From contig NZ_CP121660.1 of assembly GCF_029714365.1 (NCBI RefSeq), forward strand, positions 1,116,001 to 1,180,000: a DNA stretch of 64,000 nt, in the 5' to 3' direction. The DNA comes from Sinorhizobium terangae. Lineage in GTDB: Bacteria > Pseudomonadota > Alphaproteobacteria > Rhizobiales > Rhizobiaceae. The notes under the pieces were generated by a model, which saw only the letters and a program-made list of their open reading frames with translations, did not search any database and had not been told where the DNA came from. Of the stretch, positions 25,583 through 33,862 are shown piece by piece (within the stretch, counting starts at the first letter, position 1; each line of letters starts with the position of its first letter). The translations under genes were made by a program, and so were the position numbers.

Positions 25583-26287
25583 ATGATGAAAAACAATGAC
25601 CCGACTTTACAACCTCGTGCTGACCGCGGCGACGTAACGCGGGAGAAGCTCCTCAGCGCCTCCATCGACGTCTTCGGGCGCTATGGCTTCGATGGCGCAA
25701 CGACCCGCATGCTCGCCGACAAGGCGGGCGTCAACCTGCAGGCCATCCCCTATTATTTTGGCGGCAAGGAAGGCCTCTACATCGCCGCCGCAGAGCACCT
25801 CGCCTCGATCATAGGCGGACATGTCGCGGATTTGCGGAGCGTCATTCTTACGCGCTTCGCGGAACTCGATGCTGGCGGAACGGAAATGGCCCCTGCGGAA
25901 GCACGCGCGCTTCTGACCCAGATGGTTCAGAGAATGATCGTGCTCTTCGTCAGCGAGCGATCGGAAAGCTGGGCGCGGTTCATCATCCGCGAGCAGATGG
26001 AGCCGACCGAGGCATTCACCCGCATCTACGGCAACATCATGCGGCCGATGATCGAGATGGCGCGGCGGCTGATAGGCACCATCCTCGGCGACGATCCAGC
26101 CTCCGAACGCATTCGCCTGAGGACGCTGTCCTTCGTCGGAAGCGTCCTCGTCTTTCGGATGGCCCATGCCGCCGTCTATGCCCAGCTCGAATGGGAAACC
26201 GCCGGGCCGCATGAACTCGAAATCCTGCGCCAGCACGCGGCCGAACTCGTCGCCGCGCTCGGCGCTGAAAGGAACTACACGTCATGA
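25583..26287 (+). CDS. cecR: TetR-family regulator, CecR (YbiH)-like
   Basis: 234 aa. The N-terminal TetR HTH (about residues 18-65: [19 protein letters not shown], then [17 protein letters not shown]) is followed by a CecR/DUF1956-type C-terminal domain ([15 protein letters not shown]). In E. coli the orthologous regulator represses its own gene together with ybhGFSR. The same gene order is present here, with an ATGA overlap into the HlyD-like gene. The palindrome at 25540-25568 is the likely operator. The inducer is unknown. Confidence 0.85.
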   Translation: MMKNNDPTLQPRADRGDVTREKLLSASIDVFGRYGFDGATTRMLADKAGVNLQAIPYYFGGKEGLYIAAAEHLASIIGGHVADLRSVILTRFAELDAGGTEMAPAEARALLTQMVQRMIVLFVSERSESWARFIIREQMEPTEAFTRIYGNIMRPMIEMARRLIGTILGDDPASERIRLRTLSFVGSVLVFRMAHAAVYAQLEWETAGPHELEILRQHAAELVAALGAERNYTS

Positions 26288-27291
26288 AGAAAATAGCTGT
26301 TCCCGCTCTCCTTCTCGCCGTCCTGGCGGCCGGAGGCTGGTGGTTCGACCTGCCGGCGCGGATCGGCTGGGCCGAGGACAATCGTCAGGCGATTCTTTAC
26401 GGCAATGTCGATATCCGACAGGTGTCGCTCGGCTTCCGCGTCAGCGGCCGCATCGCGGAGCTGCGTGTCGACGAGGGCGATGCCGTAAAGGCCGGCGATG
26501 TGATCGCCAGACTTGACGCCGAACCGTTCGAGCAGGCGGTCGATGCAGCCAAGGCCGACGTTGAAGCCTTGAGCGCCACGCTTACCAAGCTCAGGGCGGG
26601 CGCCCGGGCTACGGAAATCGCACAGGCACGCGCCGTCCACGAAGAACGCCTCGCCGAGCTGGAAAACGCCAATCTCGCCTATGAGCGCGCGCGGCAACTC
26701 AGGCCGAACGGCACGATTTCCCAGGCGGAACTCGATCAGGCGAGCGCTTCCCGCGCCGCAGCGGTAGCCCGCGCAGCCTCGGCGCGCGAGGCCTTAGCGC
26801 TGCTTGAAGAGGGTAGCCGCGTGGAGGACATAGCCACGGCCCAAGCGCAGGTGAATGCCGCAACGGCGAAGCTCGCCAGTGCCCGGACTTCGCTCAAGGA
26901 CACCGAGCTTGTCGCACCAAGCGCCGGCGTCGTCCTCTCGCGCGTCCGCGAGACCGGCGCCATCGTTTCCCCGGCCGACAATGTCTATGTGCTCTCGCTG
27001 ACCGAACCGGTCTGGGTCCGCGCCTATGTTGCAGAACCGGATCTTGGCCGCGTTCACCCGGGTATGAAGGTCAAGGTGACCTCGGACACCGCCCCCAACA
27101 GGGCATATGAGGCGACCGTCGGCTTCATCTCGCCCGTTGCCGAGTTTACGCCGAAATCGGTGGAGACACCTGAACTGAGGACTGATCTCGTCTACCGGCT
27201 CAGGATCGTGGTGACCAATCCCGGTGCGGACCTGCGCCAAGGCATGCCGGTCACCATTCATCTGCCGCCGGAGGGGGAGGCCATGTCATGA
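26284..27291 (+). CDS. ybhG: HlyD-family periplasmic adaptor, YbhG-like
   Basis: 335 aa with a single N-terminal membrane anchor (residues about 4-22). The first half of a lipoyl-like domain ([20 protein letters not shown]), a coiled-coil hairpin of about 130 residues rich in Ala, Glu and Arg, and the second half with a beta-barrel ([20 protein letters not shown]) follow. It bridges the inner-membrane ABC pump to an outer-membrane channel. It overlaps its neighbours on both sides by four bases. No TolC-type gene is in the window. Confidence 0.88.
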   Translation: MKKIAVPALLLAVLAAGGWWFDLPARIGWAEDNRQAILYGNVDIRQVSLGFRVSGRIAELRVDEGDAVKAGDVIARLDAEPFEQAVDAAKADVEALSATLTKLRAGARATEIAQARAVHEERLAELENANLAYERARQLRPNGTISQAELDQASASRAAAVARAASAREALALLEEGSRVEDIATAQAQVNAATAKLASARTSLKDTELVAPSAGVVLSRVRETGAIVSPADNVYVLSLTEPVWVRAYVAEPDLGRVHPGMKVKVTSDTAPNRAYEATVGFISPVAEFTPKSVETPELRTDLVYRLRIVVTNPGADLRQGMPVTIHLPPEGEAMS

Positions 27292-29048
27292 CGGACGCTG
27301 CCCCTGATGGTGCTGCCATCTCCGGCGCCTTCGTCCGGTTGACAGGTGTCACCAAACGGTTCGGTGCCCCGGCGCCTGCGCTCGACGCCATCGACGGTAC
27401 GATTGCTGGCGGGCGGATCACCGGCCTCGTCGGCCCCGATGGCGCCGGCAAGACGACACTGATCCGCCTGATGACCGGGCTCATGCTGCCGGACGCGGGC
27501 ACTGTCCAGGTGCTTGGCTACGACACGCGCACGGATCCGGCGGGCATCCAGGCGGCAATCGGCTACATGCCGCAACGCTTCGGCCTCTACGAAGACCTCT
27601 CGGTTCAGGAAAATCTCGATCTCTATGCGGACCTCCGTGGCCTGCCCAAGGACGAGCGCGCCGCGACGTTCGGCGATTTGCTCGAATTTACCGACCTCCA
27701 GCGCTTCACGACGCGTCTTGCCGGAAAGCTTTCCGGCGGTATGAAGCAGAAACTCGGCCTTGCTTCCGCGCTCCTGCGCAAGCCGCGCCTGCTGCTGCTC
27801 GACGAGCCGGGCGTCGGCGTCGACCCCATTTCGCGGCGCGATCTCTGGAAAATGGTCGAAAACCTGACATCCGAAGGCGTCGGTGTCGTCTGGTCGACGG
27901 CCTACCTCGAAGAGGCGGAGGCCTGCGACCATGTCTTCCTGCTCAACCAGGGCAACCTGCTTTTCGCCGGCCGGCCGCAGGACATGACGAGCCGCGTGGC
28001 GGAACGTGTGTTTCGGGTGAGCGGCATCGAAGGTCGTCGCCGCGAGAAGCTTGCGCGCCTTCTCGACGATGAAGGCGTGGTCGATGGGGTCATTCAAGGA
28101 GAAGCGATCCGCCTCGTGATGAAGGCGGGCCTCGAGCCTTCGTCACTCGTCGGCAACGGCGCCGCGACGGCCTGGCGAACCGATATGACGCCGCCGCGCT
28201 TCGAGGATGCCTTTGTCGACATGCTTGGCGGCGGCCCCGGCGGCCGCTCGCGGCTTGCGGAAACGCAGAGGACCTTTGCCGCGGAAGAGGGCAAAGCGGT
28301 GATCGAAGCGCGAGGACTGACAAAACGCTTCGGCGACTTCACCGCCGCCGACAACATCACCTTCGATATCCCCCGCGGCGAGATTTTCGGCTTGCTGGGT
28401 CCGAATGGCGCCGGCAAGTCGACCACGTTCAAGATGCTGTGCGGCCTGCTGAAGCCGACCGCCGGCGAAGGCCGGGTCGCAGGCTTCGATCTCAGGCGCG
28501 ATGCTGCCGAAGCACGCAACCGGCTCGGCTACATGGCGCAGAAATTCTCTCTCTACGGCGATCTCAGCGTCATCCAGAACCTCAATTTCTTTGCAGGCGT
28601 CTACGGGCTTTCCGGCGCGAAGCGGCGCGAGCGCATCGAACTGATGACTGAGATCTTCGATTTTCGGCCGATCCACGATATGTCCGCCAAGGACCTGCCG
28701 CTCGGCCTCAAGCAGCGCCTGGCCCTTGCATGCGCCGTGCTGCACGAGCCGGAAGTGCTCTTTCTCGACGAGCCGACTTCGGGCGTCGATCCGATCACCC
28801 GGCGCGAGTTCTGGACCCACATCAACGGCCTCGTGGAAAAGGGCGTGACCGTTCTCGTCACCACCCATTTCATGGACGAGGCGGAATATTGCGATCGTAT
28901 CTCGTTGATTTATCGCGGCCGGTCGATCGCGCTCGGCTCCCCGGACGAGATGAAAGCGCGCGTCGCCAACAAGGACCTCCCGGACCCGACGATGGAAGAT
29001 GCTTTCATCTCCCTCGTCCAGGGCTCGGAGGCGGAGGAAGCGGCATGA
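27288..29048 (+). CDS. ybhF: ABC exporter ATPase with two nucleotide-binding domains, YbhF-like
   Basis: 586 aa, two ABC domains fused. Domain 1 (about 12-240): Walker [10 protein letters not shown], signature LSGGMKQKL, Walker [14 protein letters not shown]. Domain 2 (about 340-570): Walker [10 protein letters not shown], Walker [14 protein letters not shown]. Its signature is LPLGLKQRL instead of LSGGQ, a substitution I recall from YbhF-type proteins, which implies unequal ATP sites. It powers the two permeases that follow. The ATG overlaps the previous stop codon. Confidence 0.9.
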   Translation: MTDAAPDGAAISGAFVRLTGVTKRFGAPAPALDAIDGTIAGGRITGLVGPDGAGKTTLIRLMTGLMLPDAGTVQVLGYDTRTDPAGIQAAIGYMPQRFGLYEDLSVQENLDLYADLRGLPKDERAATFGDLLEFTDLQRFTTRLAGKLSGGMKQKLGLASALLRKPRLLLLDEPGVGVDPISRRDLWKMVENLTSEGVGVVWSTAYLEEAEACDHVFLLNQGNLLFAGRPQDMTSRVAERVFRVSGIEGRRREKLARLLDDEGVVDGVIQGEAIRLVMKAGLEPSSLVGNGAATAWRTDMTPPRFEDAFVDMLGGGPGGRSRLAETQRTFAAEEGKAVIEARGLTKRFGDFTAADNITFDIPRGEIFGLLGPNGAGKSTTFKMLCGLLKPTAGEGRVAGFDLRRDAAEARNRLGYMAQKFSLYGDLSVIQNLNFFAGVYGLSGAKRRERIELMTEIFDFRPIHDMSAKDLPLGLKQRLALACAVLHEPEVLFLDEPTSGVDPITRREFWTHINGLVEKGVTVLVTTHFMDEAEYCDRISLIYRGRSIALGSPDEMKARVANKDLPDPTMEDAFISLVQGSEAEEAA

Positions 29049-30199
29049 ACGTCAGCCGGAAGAGTGACAGCATTGAGGAGCGTGGCGGCAGAGCAAGGCG
29101 CTTCGCCGCCCTCGTCCGCAAGGAAAGCTATCAGATCGTGCGCGACCCGAGCAGCATTCTGATCGCCTTCGTGCTGCCGCTGATCCTGCTCTTCCTCTTC
29201 GGCTACGGCGTTTCGCTCGATACGACGCGGACGCGCGTCGCACTGGTCGTCGAGGAAGCAACCCCATTGACGCGCGACCTCGCCGCAAGCTTTCAAGGGT
29301 CGCGTTATTTCGCCGTCGTCAACGGCCACGATCGCCGCGAATTCGAGGATGATCTCGTACTCGGCCGCGTGCGCGGCATCCTGGTGATTCCGGCCGGCTT
29401 TGCGGCCGACCACGCCGCGGGACGCCATCCGGCGATCCAGGTCATCGTCGATGGCTCCGATCCGAACACGGCAAATTTCGTCCAGAACTACGCGCAGGGT
29501 ACCGTCGCCAACTGGGAGCGCCAGCGTTTCAGCGAGGGCATGGGCCGCTCGCCGGCGATTGCTGCCGAGCAACGCTTCTGGTTCAACCCGGAATTGACGA
29601 GCCGCAATTTCCTTGTTCCCGGATCGATCGCCATCGTCATGACCCTCGTCGGCACGCTGCTGACGTCCCTGGTCGTGGCGCGGGAATGGGAGCGCGGGAC
29701 GATGGAGGCGATGATGGCAACACCGGTCTCCGCCGCAGAGCTCCTTGCCGGCAAGCTCCTGCCCTATTTCATTCTCGGACTCACCTCGATGACGCTCTGC
29801 GTGCTGCTCGCCGTCTTCCTGTTCGGCGTGCCTTTTCGCGGCTCGGTGGCGGCACTCTACGCCCTCTCCGCCACGTTCCTCATGCCGGCGCTCGGCCAGG
29901 GGTTGCTGATCTCGGCTGCCACCAAAAACCAGTTCCTCGCCTCGCAGCTTGCGTTGATAACGGCGTTCCTGCCGGCCTTCCTGCTTTCCGGTTTCCTCTT
30001 CGAGATCAATTCCATGCCGACAGTCATCCAGTGGATCACCTTCATCGTGCCGGCGCGCTATCTGATCCCCAGCCTGCAGTCCGTGTTTCTGGCCGGGGAT
30101 ATCTGGCCGATGTTCGCACGCGCGATCGCAGTCATGCTTTTGATCGGCAGCGTCTTCTTCGCGCTTGCCGCACGCAGCACCAGAAAGAGGATCGGCTAA
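29045..30199 (+). CDS. ybhS: ABC-2 type exporter permease, YbhS-like
   Basis: 384 aa from the ATG at 29045 that overlaps the ATPase stop codon. Topology is typical of ABC-2 permeases: one N-terminal membrane segment (ILIAFVLPLILLFLFGYGV), a large periplasmic loop of about 140 residues, then five segments from about residue 190. The conserved REWERGTMEAMMATPVS motif precedes the membrane bundle. It forms a heterodimer with the next gene product. Confidence 0.88.
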   Translation: MNVSRKSDSIEERGGRARRFAALVRKESYQIVRDPSSILIAFVLPLILLFLFGYGVSLDTTRTRVALVVEEATPLTRDLAASFQGSRYFAVVNGHDRREFEDDLVLGRVRGILVIPAGFAADHAAGRHPAIQVIVDGSDPNTANFVQNYAQGTVANWERQRFSEGMGRSPAIAAEQRFWFNPELTSRNFLVPGSIAIVMTLVGTLLTSLVVAREWERGTMEAMMATPVSAAELLAGKLLPYFILGLTSMTLCVLLAVFLFGVPFRGSVAALYALSATFLMPALGQGLLISAATKNQFLASQLALITAFLPAFLLSGFLFEINSMPTVIQWITFIVPARYLIPSLQSVFLAGDIWPMFARAIAVMLLIGSVFFALAARSTRKRIG

Positions 30200-31312
30200 A
30201 TGTGGTGGACACGGCTGAAGGCACTGATCATCAAGGAGCTTCTGGCGGTGCTGCGCGATCCGAAGGGCCGCGCCATCCTGATCGGTCCGCCGATCATCCA
30301 GCTGCTCGTCTTTTCCTATGCGGCGACGTTGGAGGTGAAGAACGTCGATCTGATGGTGCTCGATCGCGATACCGGCCAATGGAGCCAGGAACTGGTCCAG
30401 CGGATCGGCGGGTCGCCGACCTTTCGAACGATCACGGGGGCAAACAGCCCGGCAGAAATCCGGTTCGCCCTGGATACGCAGCGTGTTCTTGCCGCATTGG
30501 AAATCGGCCCGACCTTCTCCCGCGACATCGAAGCGGGACGGCCGGCCGAAGTGCAGGTGATCCTGGACGGGCGGCGTTCCAACGCCTCGCAGATCGTTTC
30601 CGGTTACCTGAGCCAGATCGTCGGCACGCTCGCTTCGGAAACCCCCGCGGGAAAACGCGCGGCATCCGATGCGATCCGGGTCGAGGCACGCAACTGGTTC
30701 AATCCCAACCTCACCTACCAATGGTTCATGGTGCCGAACCTGGTGGCGAGCATCGCGCTGCTGATCGGGCTGGTCGTCACCGCCCTATCGGTAGCCCGCG
30801 AGCGCGAGCTCGGGACGTTCGATCAGCTCATCGTCTCGCCGCTGCGCACCCATGAAATCCTCATCGGCAAGCTGATACCGCCGATGATGATCGGGCTCTT
30901 CCACATTACGATCTATATTCTCGCGGCCGTGTTCATCTTCGGCGTGCCGTTGCGCGGCTCGCTCCTCCTGCTTTACGGCAGCGCGGTCTTCTATCTCGCT
31001 TCCGTCGTCGGGCTCGGCCTTTTCATCTCGGCACTGTCGATGACGCAGCAACAGGCGATTTTGGGCGCCTTCCTGTTCATGGTTCCCGCGATGCTCCTGT
31101 CAGGGTTCGCGACACCGATCGAGAACATGCCGTCCTGGCTGCAGCCGGTCACGCTCATCAACCCGCTGCGCTATTTCCTGGTGATCGTGAAAGGCGTGTT
31201 CCTGAAAGATATCCCCTTCGCCGAGGTCGTCCACCAGACGCTGCCGCTCTGCCTGATCGCCATCGTGACACTTACCGCCGCCGCCTGGCTCTTCCGCAGC
31301 AAACTGGAGTAG
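30200..31312 (+). CDS. ybhR: ABC-2 type exporter permease, YbhR-like
   Basis: 370 aa, starting immediately after the TAA of the previous gene. It has the same topology as its neighbour: N-terminal segment (GPPIIQLLVFSYAATLEV), a large periplasmic loop, and five C-terminal segments. The motif ARERELGTFDQLIVSPLR precedes the membrane bundle. In E. coli YbhFSR exports drugs and sodium; the substrate in this organism is unknown. It is the last gene of the five-gene operon. No clear terminator follows before the convergent toxin gene 5 bp away. Confidence 0.88.
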   Translation: MWWTRLKALIIKELLAVLRDPKGRAILIGPPIIQLLVFSYAATLEVKNVDLMVLDRDTGQWSQELVQRIGGSPTFRTITGANSPAEIRFALDTQRVLAALEIGPTFSRDIEAGRPAEVQVILDGRRSNASQIVSGYLSQIVGTLASETPAGKRAASDAIRVEARNWFNPNLTYQWFMVPNLVASIALLIGLVVTALSVARERELGTFDQLIVSPLRTHEILIGKLIPPMMIGLFHITIYILAAVFIFGVPLRGSLLLLYGSAVFYLASVVGLGLFISALSMTQQQAILGAFLFMVPAMLLSGFATPIENMPSWLQPVTLINPLRYFLVIVKGVFLKDIPFAEVVHQTLPLCLIAIVTLTAAAWLFRSKLE

Positions 31313-31317
31313 CAAGG

Positions 31318-31704
31318 TCAGACAAGCCGGATTGGCCCGGGATACTTGCCGACGATCTCGTCCGCGGTGAGCAATGTCACACCCTCGACTATCGACTGGG
31401 CGATCAGAAGACGATCGAAAGGGTCTTTGTGGATTGCAGGGAGTTGGTCGATTTCTACCGTGTGGGCACTGCTGATGGGCAGTTCCTCATAGCCGTTGTC
31501 CAACAAGCCGCGGCGCAGCAACCGAGGATCGGCCTCGAAATCGGCGCGCCCGAGGCCACGCTTGATGGCGATTTCCCAAAGGCTCGCCGCACTGAAAAAG
31601 AGGGCGTTCTCTCGGCTTTCGACGAGCGCCCGGGCTTCCTGCGGTAACCGGTCGGGAGCACCGGCTACCCACAGAAGTATGTGCGTATCGAGCAGAATAT
31701 TCAT
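31318..31704 (-). CDS. vapC: VapC-type PIN-domain toxin
   Basis: 128 aa, a complete PIN domain. Acidic residues are visible in MNILLDTHILLW (Asp near 6), AASLWEIAIK (Glu near 43), KDPFDRLLIAQ (Asp near 94) and LLTADE. VapC toxins are Mg-dependent ribonucleases that cut tRNA or rRNA. It overlaps the antitoxin gene by four bases. It is convergent with the end of the YbhGFSR operon. Confidence 0.9.
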   Translation of the reverse strand: MNILLDTHILLWVAGAPDRLPQEARALVESRENALFFSAASLWEIAIKRGLGRADFEADPRLLRRGLLDNGYEELPISSAHTVEIDQLPAIHKDPFDRLLIAQSIVEGVTLLTADEIVGKYPGPIRLV

Positions 31705-31958
31705 GCGCCGGTGCCGAAGAGATTTTCAATCTCATCGCTGCCCATACGATCGAAATCGTCCGGCACAACGATCTGGCCGGTCATAAAGCCGAACCTCTGC
31801 TTTTCGGTCTCGGAAGGCTGATCGAGGGCGACCACCTTCACCAGGGGCTTTCCCGCCTTGGCGATGATGAACGGCTCCCCCCTCGCCGCCTTTTCGACCA
31901 GCCGCGACAAATGGGTCTTGGCCTCGTGAATATTGACCGTCTCCACGGCTGCCCCCAT
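31701..31958 (-). CDS. Phd/YefM-type antitoxin
   Basis: 85 aa. The N-terminal Phd/YefM DNA-binding fold begins VETVNIHEAKTHLSRLV (from residue 5), followed by GKPLVKVVALD. The C-terminal tail should wrap the toxin. The start is either the ATG at 31958 or a GTG four codons later that has GGGGG upstream. The ATG lies inside a perfect palindrome, which favours autorepression by the antitoxin-toxin complex. Confidence 0.87.
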   Translation of the reverse strand: MGAAVETVNIHEAKTHLSRLVEKAARGEPFIIAKAGKPLVKVVALDQPSETEKQRFGFMTGQIVVPDDFDRMGSDEIENLFGTGA

Positions 31959-31998
31959 CGGATTGAACTTAGTTTACTAGACTTAGTTCAATCCGATG
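31956..31998. promoter_or_regulatory. 14-bp perfect inverted repeat over the antitoxin start
   Basis: CATCGGATTGAACT at 31956-31969 is repeated inverted at 31985-31998 with a 15-nt AT-rich centre containing CTAG. It spans from the antitoxin ATG to six bases before the end of the upstream hydrolase gene. It is probably the toxin-antitoxin operator; it could also act as a terminator for the hydrolase, but there is no U-run. Confidence 0.65.
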
Positions 31999-32004
31999 AG
32001 ACTT

Positions 32005-32607
32005 TCAAGCGTTCAGGAACCGCTCAACCGCGGCGATCTCGTTCTGCCGGATATCGTGGCCACCGGGATGCCACTCAACGGTAACCACCGACTTTTGAGC
32101 CTTGAAATAATCGGCGAGCGACTGCGTCAGCGGTGCGGGGCAAATCGGATCGCGCTCTCCGGCAGTGATCAGTATGCCCCGGCCCTCGAGCTTCGGATTG
32201 GCTTTCGGCTTGAACGGGACCAGCGGGTGCATCAGCACCGCCTTGTCGAAGACACCCTCTTCGATCAGCACATTCGCAATAATATTGGCGCCGTTGGAAT
32301 ATCCGAGGCCGATGATTTCCGAGGCCTCGTGCTCGCCCGCGAGCGCGCTGGCAAAGTTTGCAAGCTTCGTGGTGGCGCGGGCGAGATCCGCCATGTCGTA
32401 GACACCCTCACCGGTGCGCCTGAAGAAGCGAGCTGCGCCATGCTCCGAAACGTCGCCGCGAGGCGACACGATCGTTGCCTCCGGCAAAAGTTGCGAGCCG
32501 AAGGTGAAGAACTGGTTCTCGTCACCTCCCGTCCCGTGAAGAACGAAGAGGATCGGGCTGCCGGGCTTGCCGGCTTTCAATTTATGTACATAGCCGTGGT
32601 CGACCAT
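32005..32607 (-). CDS. MhqD-like alpha/beta hydrolase
   Basis: 200 aa from the ATG at 32607 with AAGGAGAG upstream. It is a compact phospholipase/carboxylesterase-type fold: oxyanion HGTGGDENQ, nucleophile Ser in GLGYSNGANI (near residue 107), Asp in GERDPICPA and His in PGGHDI. It belongs to the group that includes MhqD, found in Firmicutes next to ring-cleaving dioxygenases that detoxify quinones. The dioxygenase-type gene lies directly upstream on the same strand, 105 bp away, so they form a pair. Confidence 0.83.
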   Translation of the reverse strand: MVDHGYVHKLKAGKPGSPILFVLHGTGGDENQFFTFGSQLLPEATIVSPRGDVSEHGAARFFRRTGEGVYDMADLARATTKLANFASALAGEHEASEIIGLGYSNGANIIANVLIEEGVFDKAVLMHPLVPFKPKANPKLEGRGILITAGERDPICPAPLTQSLADYFKAQKSVVTVEWHPGGHDIRQNEIAAVERFLNA

Positions 32608-32712
32608 TGGAACTCTCCTTGGCAGCCTGCACATGCAGGCGGTGCCGCCACTATTCGTCACATCAAGCCCCTCCCCCGCGTGAGACGGAGGAGGAAATCG
32701 CGGCTGCAGGAA

Positions 32713-33645
32713 TTAAGCTTCCAGCTTCTGCAGGTGGCTTTCCAGGATCGGGCGCAGATGCTTGTGCTGCTGCGGCAGTTTCAGCGCCTCGCCGAGATGG
32801 GCAATCTCTTCGTCACGATCAAACCCGGGTTCGTTCGTGGCGACCTCGAAGAGCACCCCTCCCGGCGTGCGGAAATAGATCGCCCAGAAGTAATCGCGAT
32901 CGATGACCGGCGTGACGTGGTAGCCAGTGTCCATCAGGGCCTTGCGGACCTCCAACTGCTTTTCGCGATTGTCGACCGCGAAGGCGACGTGGTGCACGGA
33001 GCCGGCGCCCTGTGCCGCGCGATTGACGTTCGGCAGCGTTTCGAGGTCGACGAGGCTTGCGCCATTGCCGCCGGGCACGATCAGCCGGGTGACGCCATCC
33101 TTGCGGTCGAGTTCCTCGTAGCCCATGAACTTGAGCAGTTCGGAAGTAGCGCCTTCATCGCGCAACCGCATGGCGACGGAATGGAAGCCACGGATCGCGT
33201 GGTCCGCGGAAATGCCGCCCTCGGTCCACGGGGCACGCGGATCATCCTTCACCTCGACCAGAGCGAAGCCGTCACCGTCCGGGCCGGCGAAGTTCAGGCG
33301 CTTCTCGCCGAAGGTTTCTTCGTCCTTGAGGCCCGTGACACCGAGTTTGCTTAAGCGCTCGCGCCAGAAACCGAGCGAACCGACAGGGACGGCGAAGACG
33401 GTGGTTCCGACCTCTCCCGTGCCGGCACGGCCGCGCGGCATCTGGGGAAACGGGAAATAGGTCATCACGGTGCCGGGCGTGCCGATCTCGTCACCATAAT
33501 AGAGGTGGTAGACGTCCGGCGAATCGAAATTCACGGTCTTCTTGACCCGGCGCAGGCCGAGCGTGTTGGTGAAGAACCGGTTGTTGGTCAGGGCGTCGTC
33601 CGCCATCGACGTGACGTGATGCAGGCCCTTGATCTGGTCGAGCAT
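32713..33645 (-). CDS. Ring-cleaving dioxygenase of the MhqO/MhqE type
   Basis: 310 aa from the ATG at 33645 (AAAGGAAT upstream). Two VOC modules: the first starts IKGLHHVTSMADDALTNNRF and the second DHAIRGFHSVAMRLRDE, with HHVAFAVDN and a terminal GGVLFEVATNEPGF. The His and Glu residues expected to hold Fe(II) are present. Related proteins open aromatic rings of hydroquinones. With the MhqD-like hydrolase downstream this is likely a quinone or catechol stress pair. A short palindrome lies at 33739-33753 upstream. Confidence 0.83.
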   Translation of the reverse strand: MLDQIKGLHHVTSMADDALTNNRFFTNTLGLRRVKKTVNFDSPDVYHLYYGDEIGTPGTVMTYFPFPQMPRGRAGTGEVGTTVFAVPVGSLGFWRERLSKLGVTGLKDEETFGEKRLNFAGPDGDGFALVEVKDDPRAPWTEGGISADHAIRGFHSVAMRLRDEGATSELLKFMGYEELDRKDGVTRLIVPGGNGASLVDLETLPNVNRAAQGAGSVHHVAFAVDNREKQLEVRKALMDTGYHVTPVIDRDYFWAIYFRTPGGVLFEVATNEPGFDRDEEIAHLGEALKLPQQHKHLRPILESHLQKLEA

Positions 33646-33738
33646 TGTCAAATTCCTTTCTGCCCGTCTCCAATCGGGCTCGTTGATGGCGTATAGATGC
33701 GCTCTTCCCTTCCTTTCCGAAAGGCTGACGCGAACAAA

Positions 33739-33753
33739 CGCATTGTCAATGCG
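33739..33753. promoter_or_regulatory. 15-bp perfect palindrome between the dioxygenase and dctB
   Basis: CGCATTG-T-CAATGCG, 94 bp upstream of the dioxygenase gene and 110 bp upstream of dctB. Size and symmetry suit a MarR- or TetR-type operator. No such regulator is next to it, so the assignment is open. Confidence 0.4.
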
Positions 33754-33862
33754 GCGTTGACATGCGTGGCATCTCGTTGAGAAAAATCGACTGCCATGCG
33801 TGACTTGCCACCGGTTGAGCCGCCCCCTACCATCGATTAAATCGGTCATCCGAGAGGAACGC

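Noticed and set aside
28910..30721. Long minus-strand frame opposite the efflux permeases
   Set aside because: Charged low-complexity translation typical of GC-rich antisense frames; overlaps three clear genes.
33767..33780. TGGCATCTCGTTGA as a sigma-54 promoter before dctB
   Set aside because: The -24 element is acceptable but the essential GC of the -12 element is replaced by GA.
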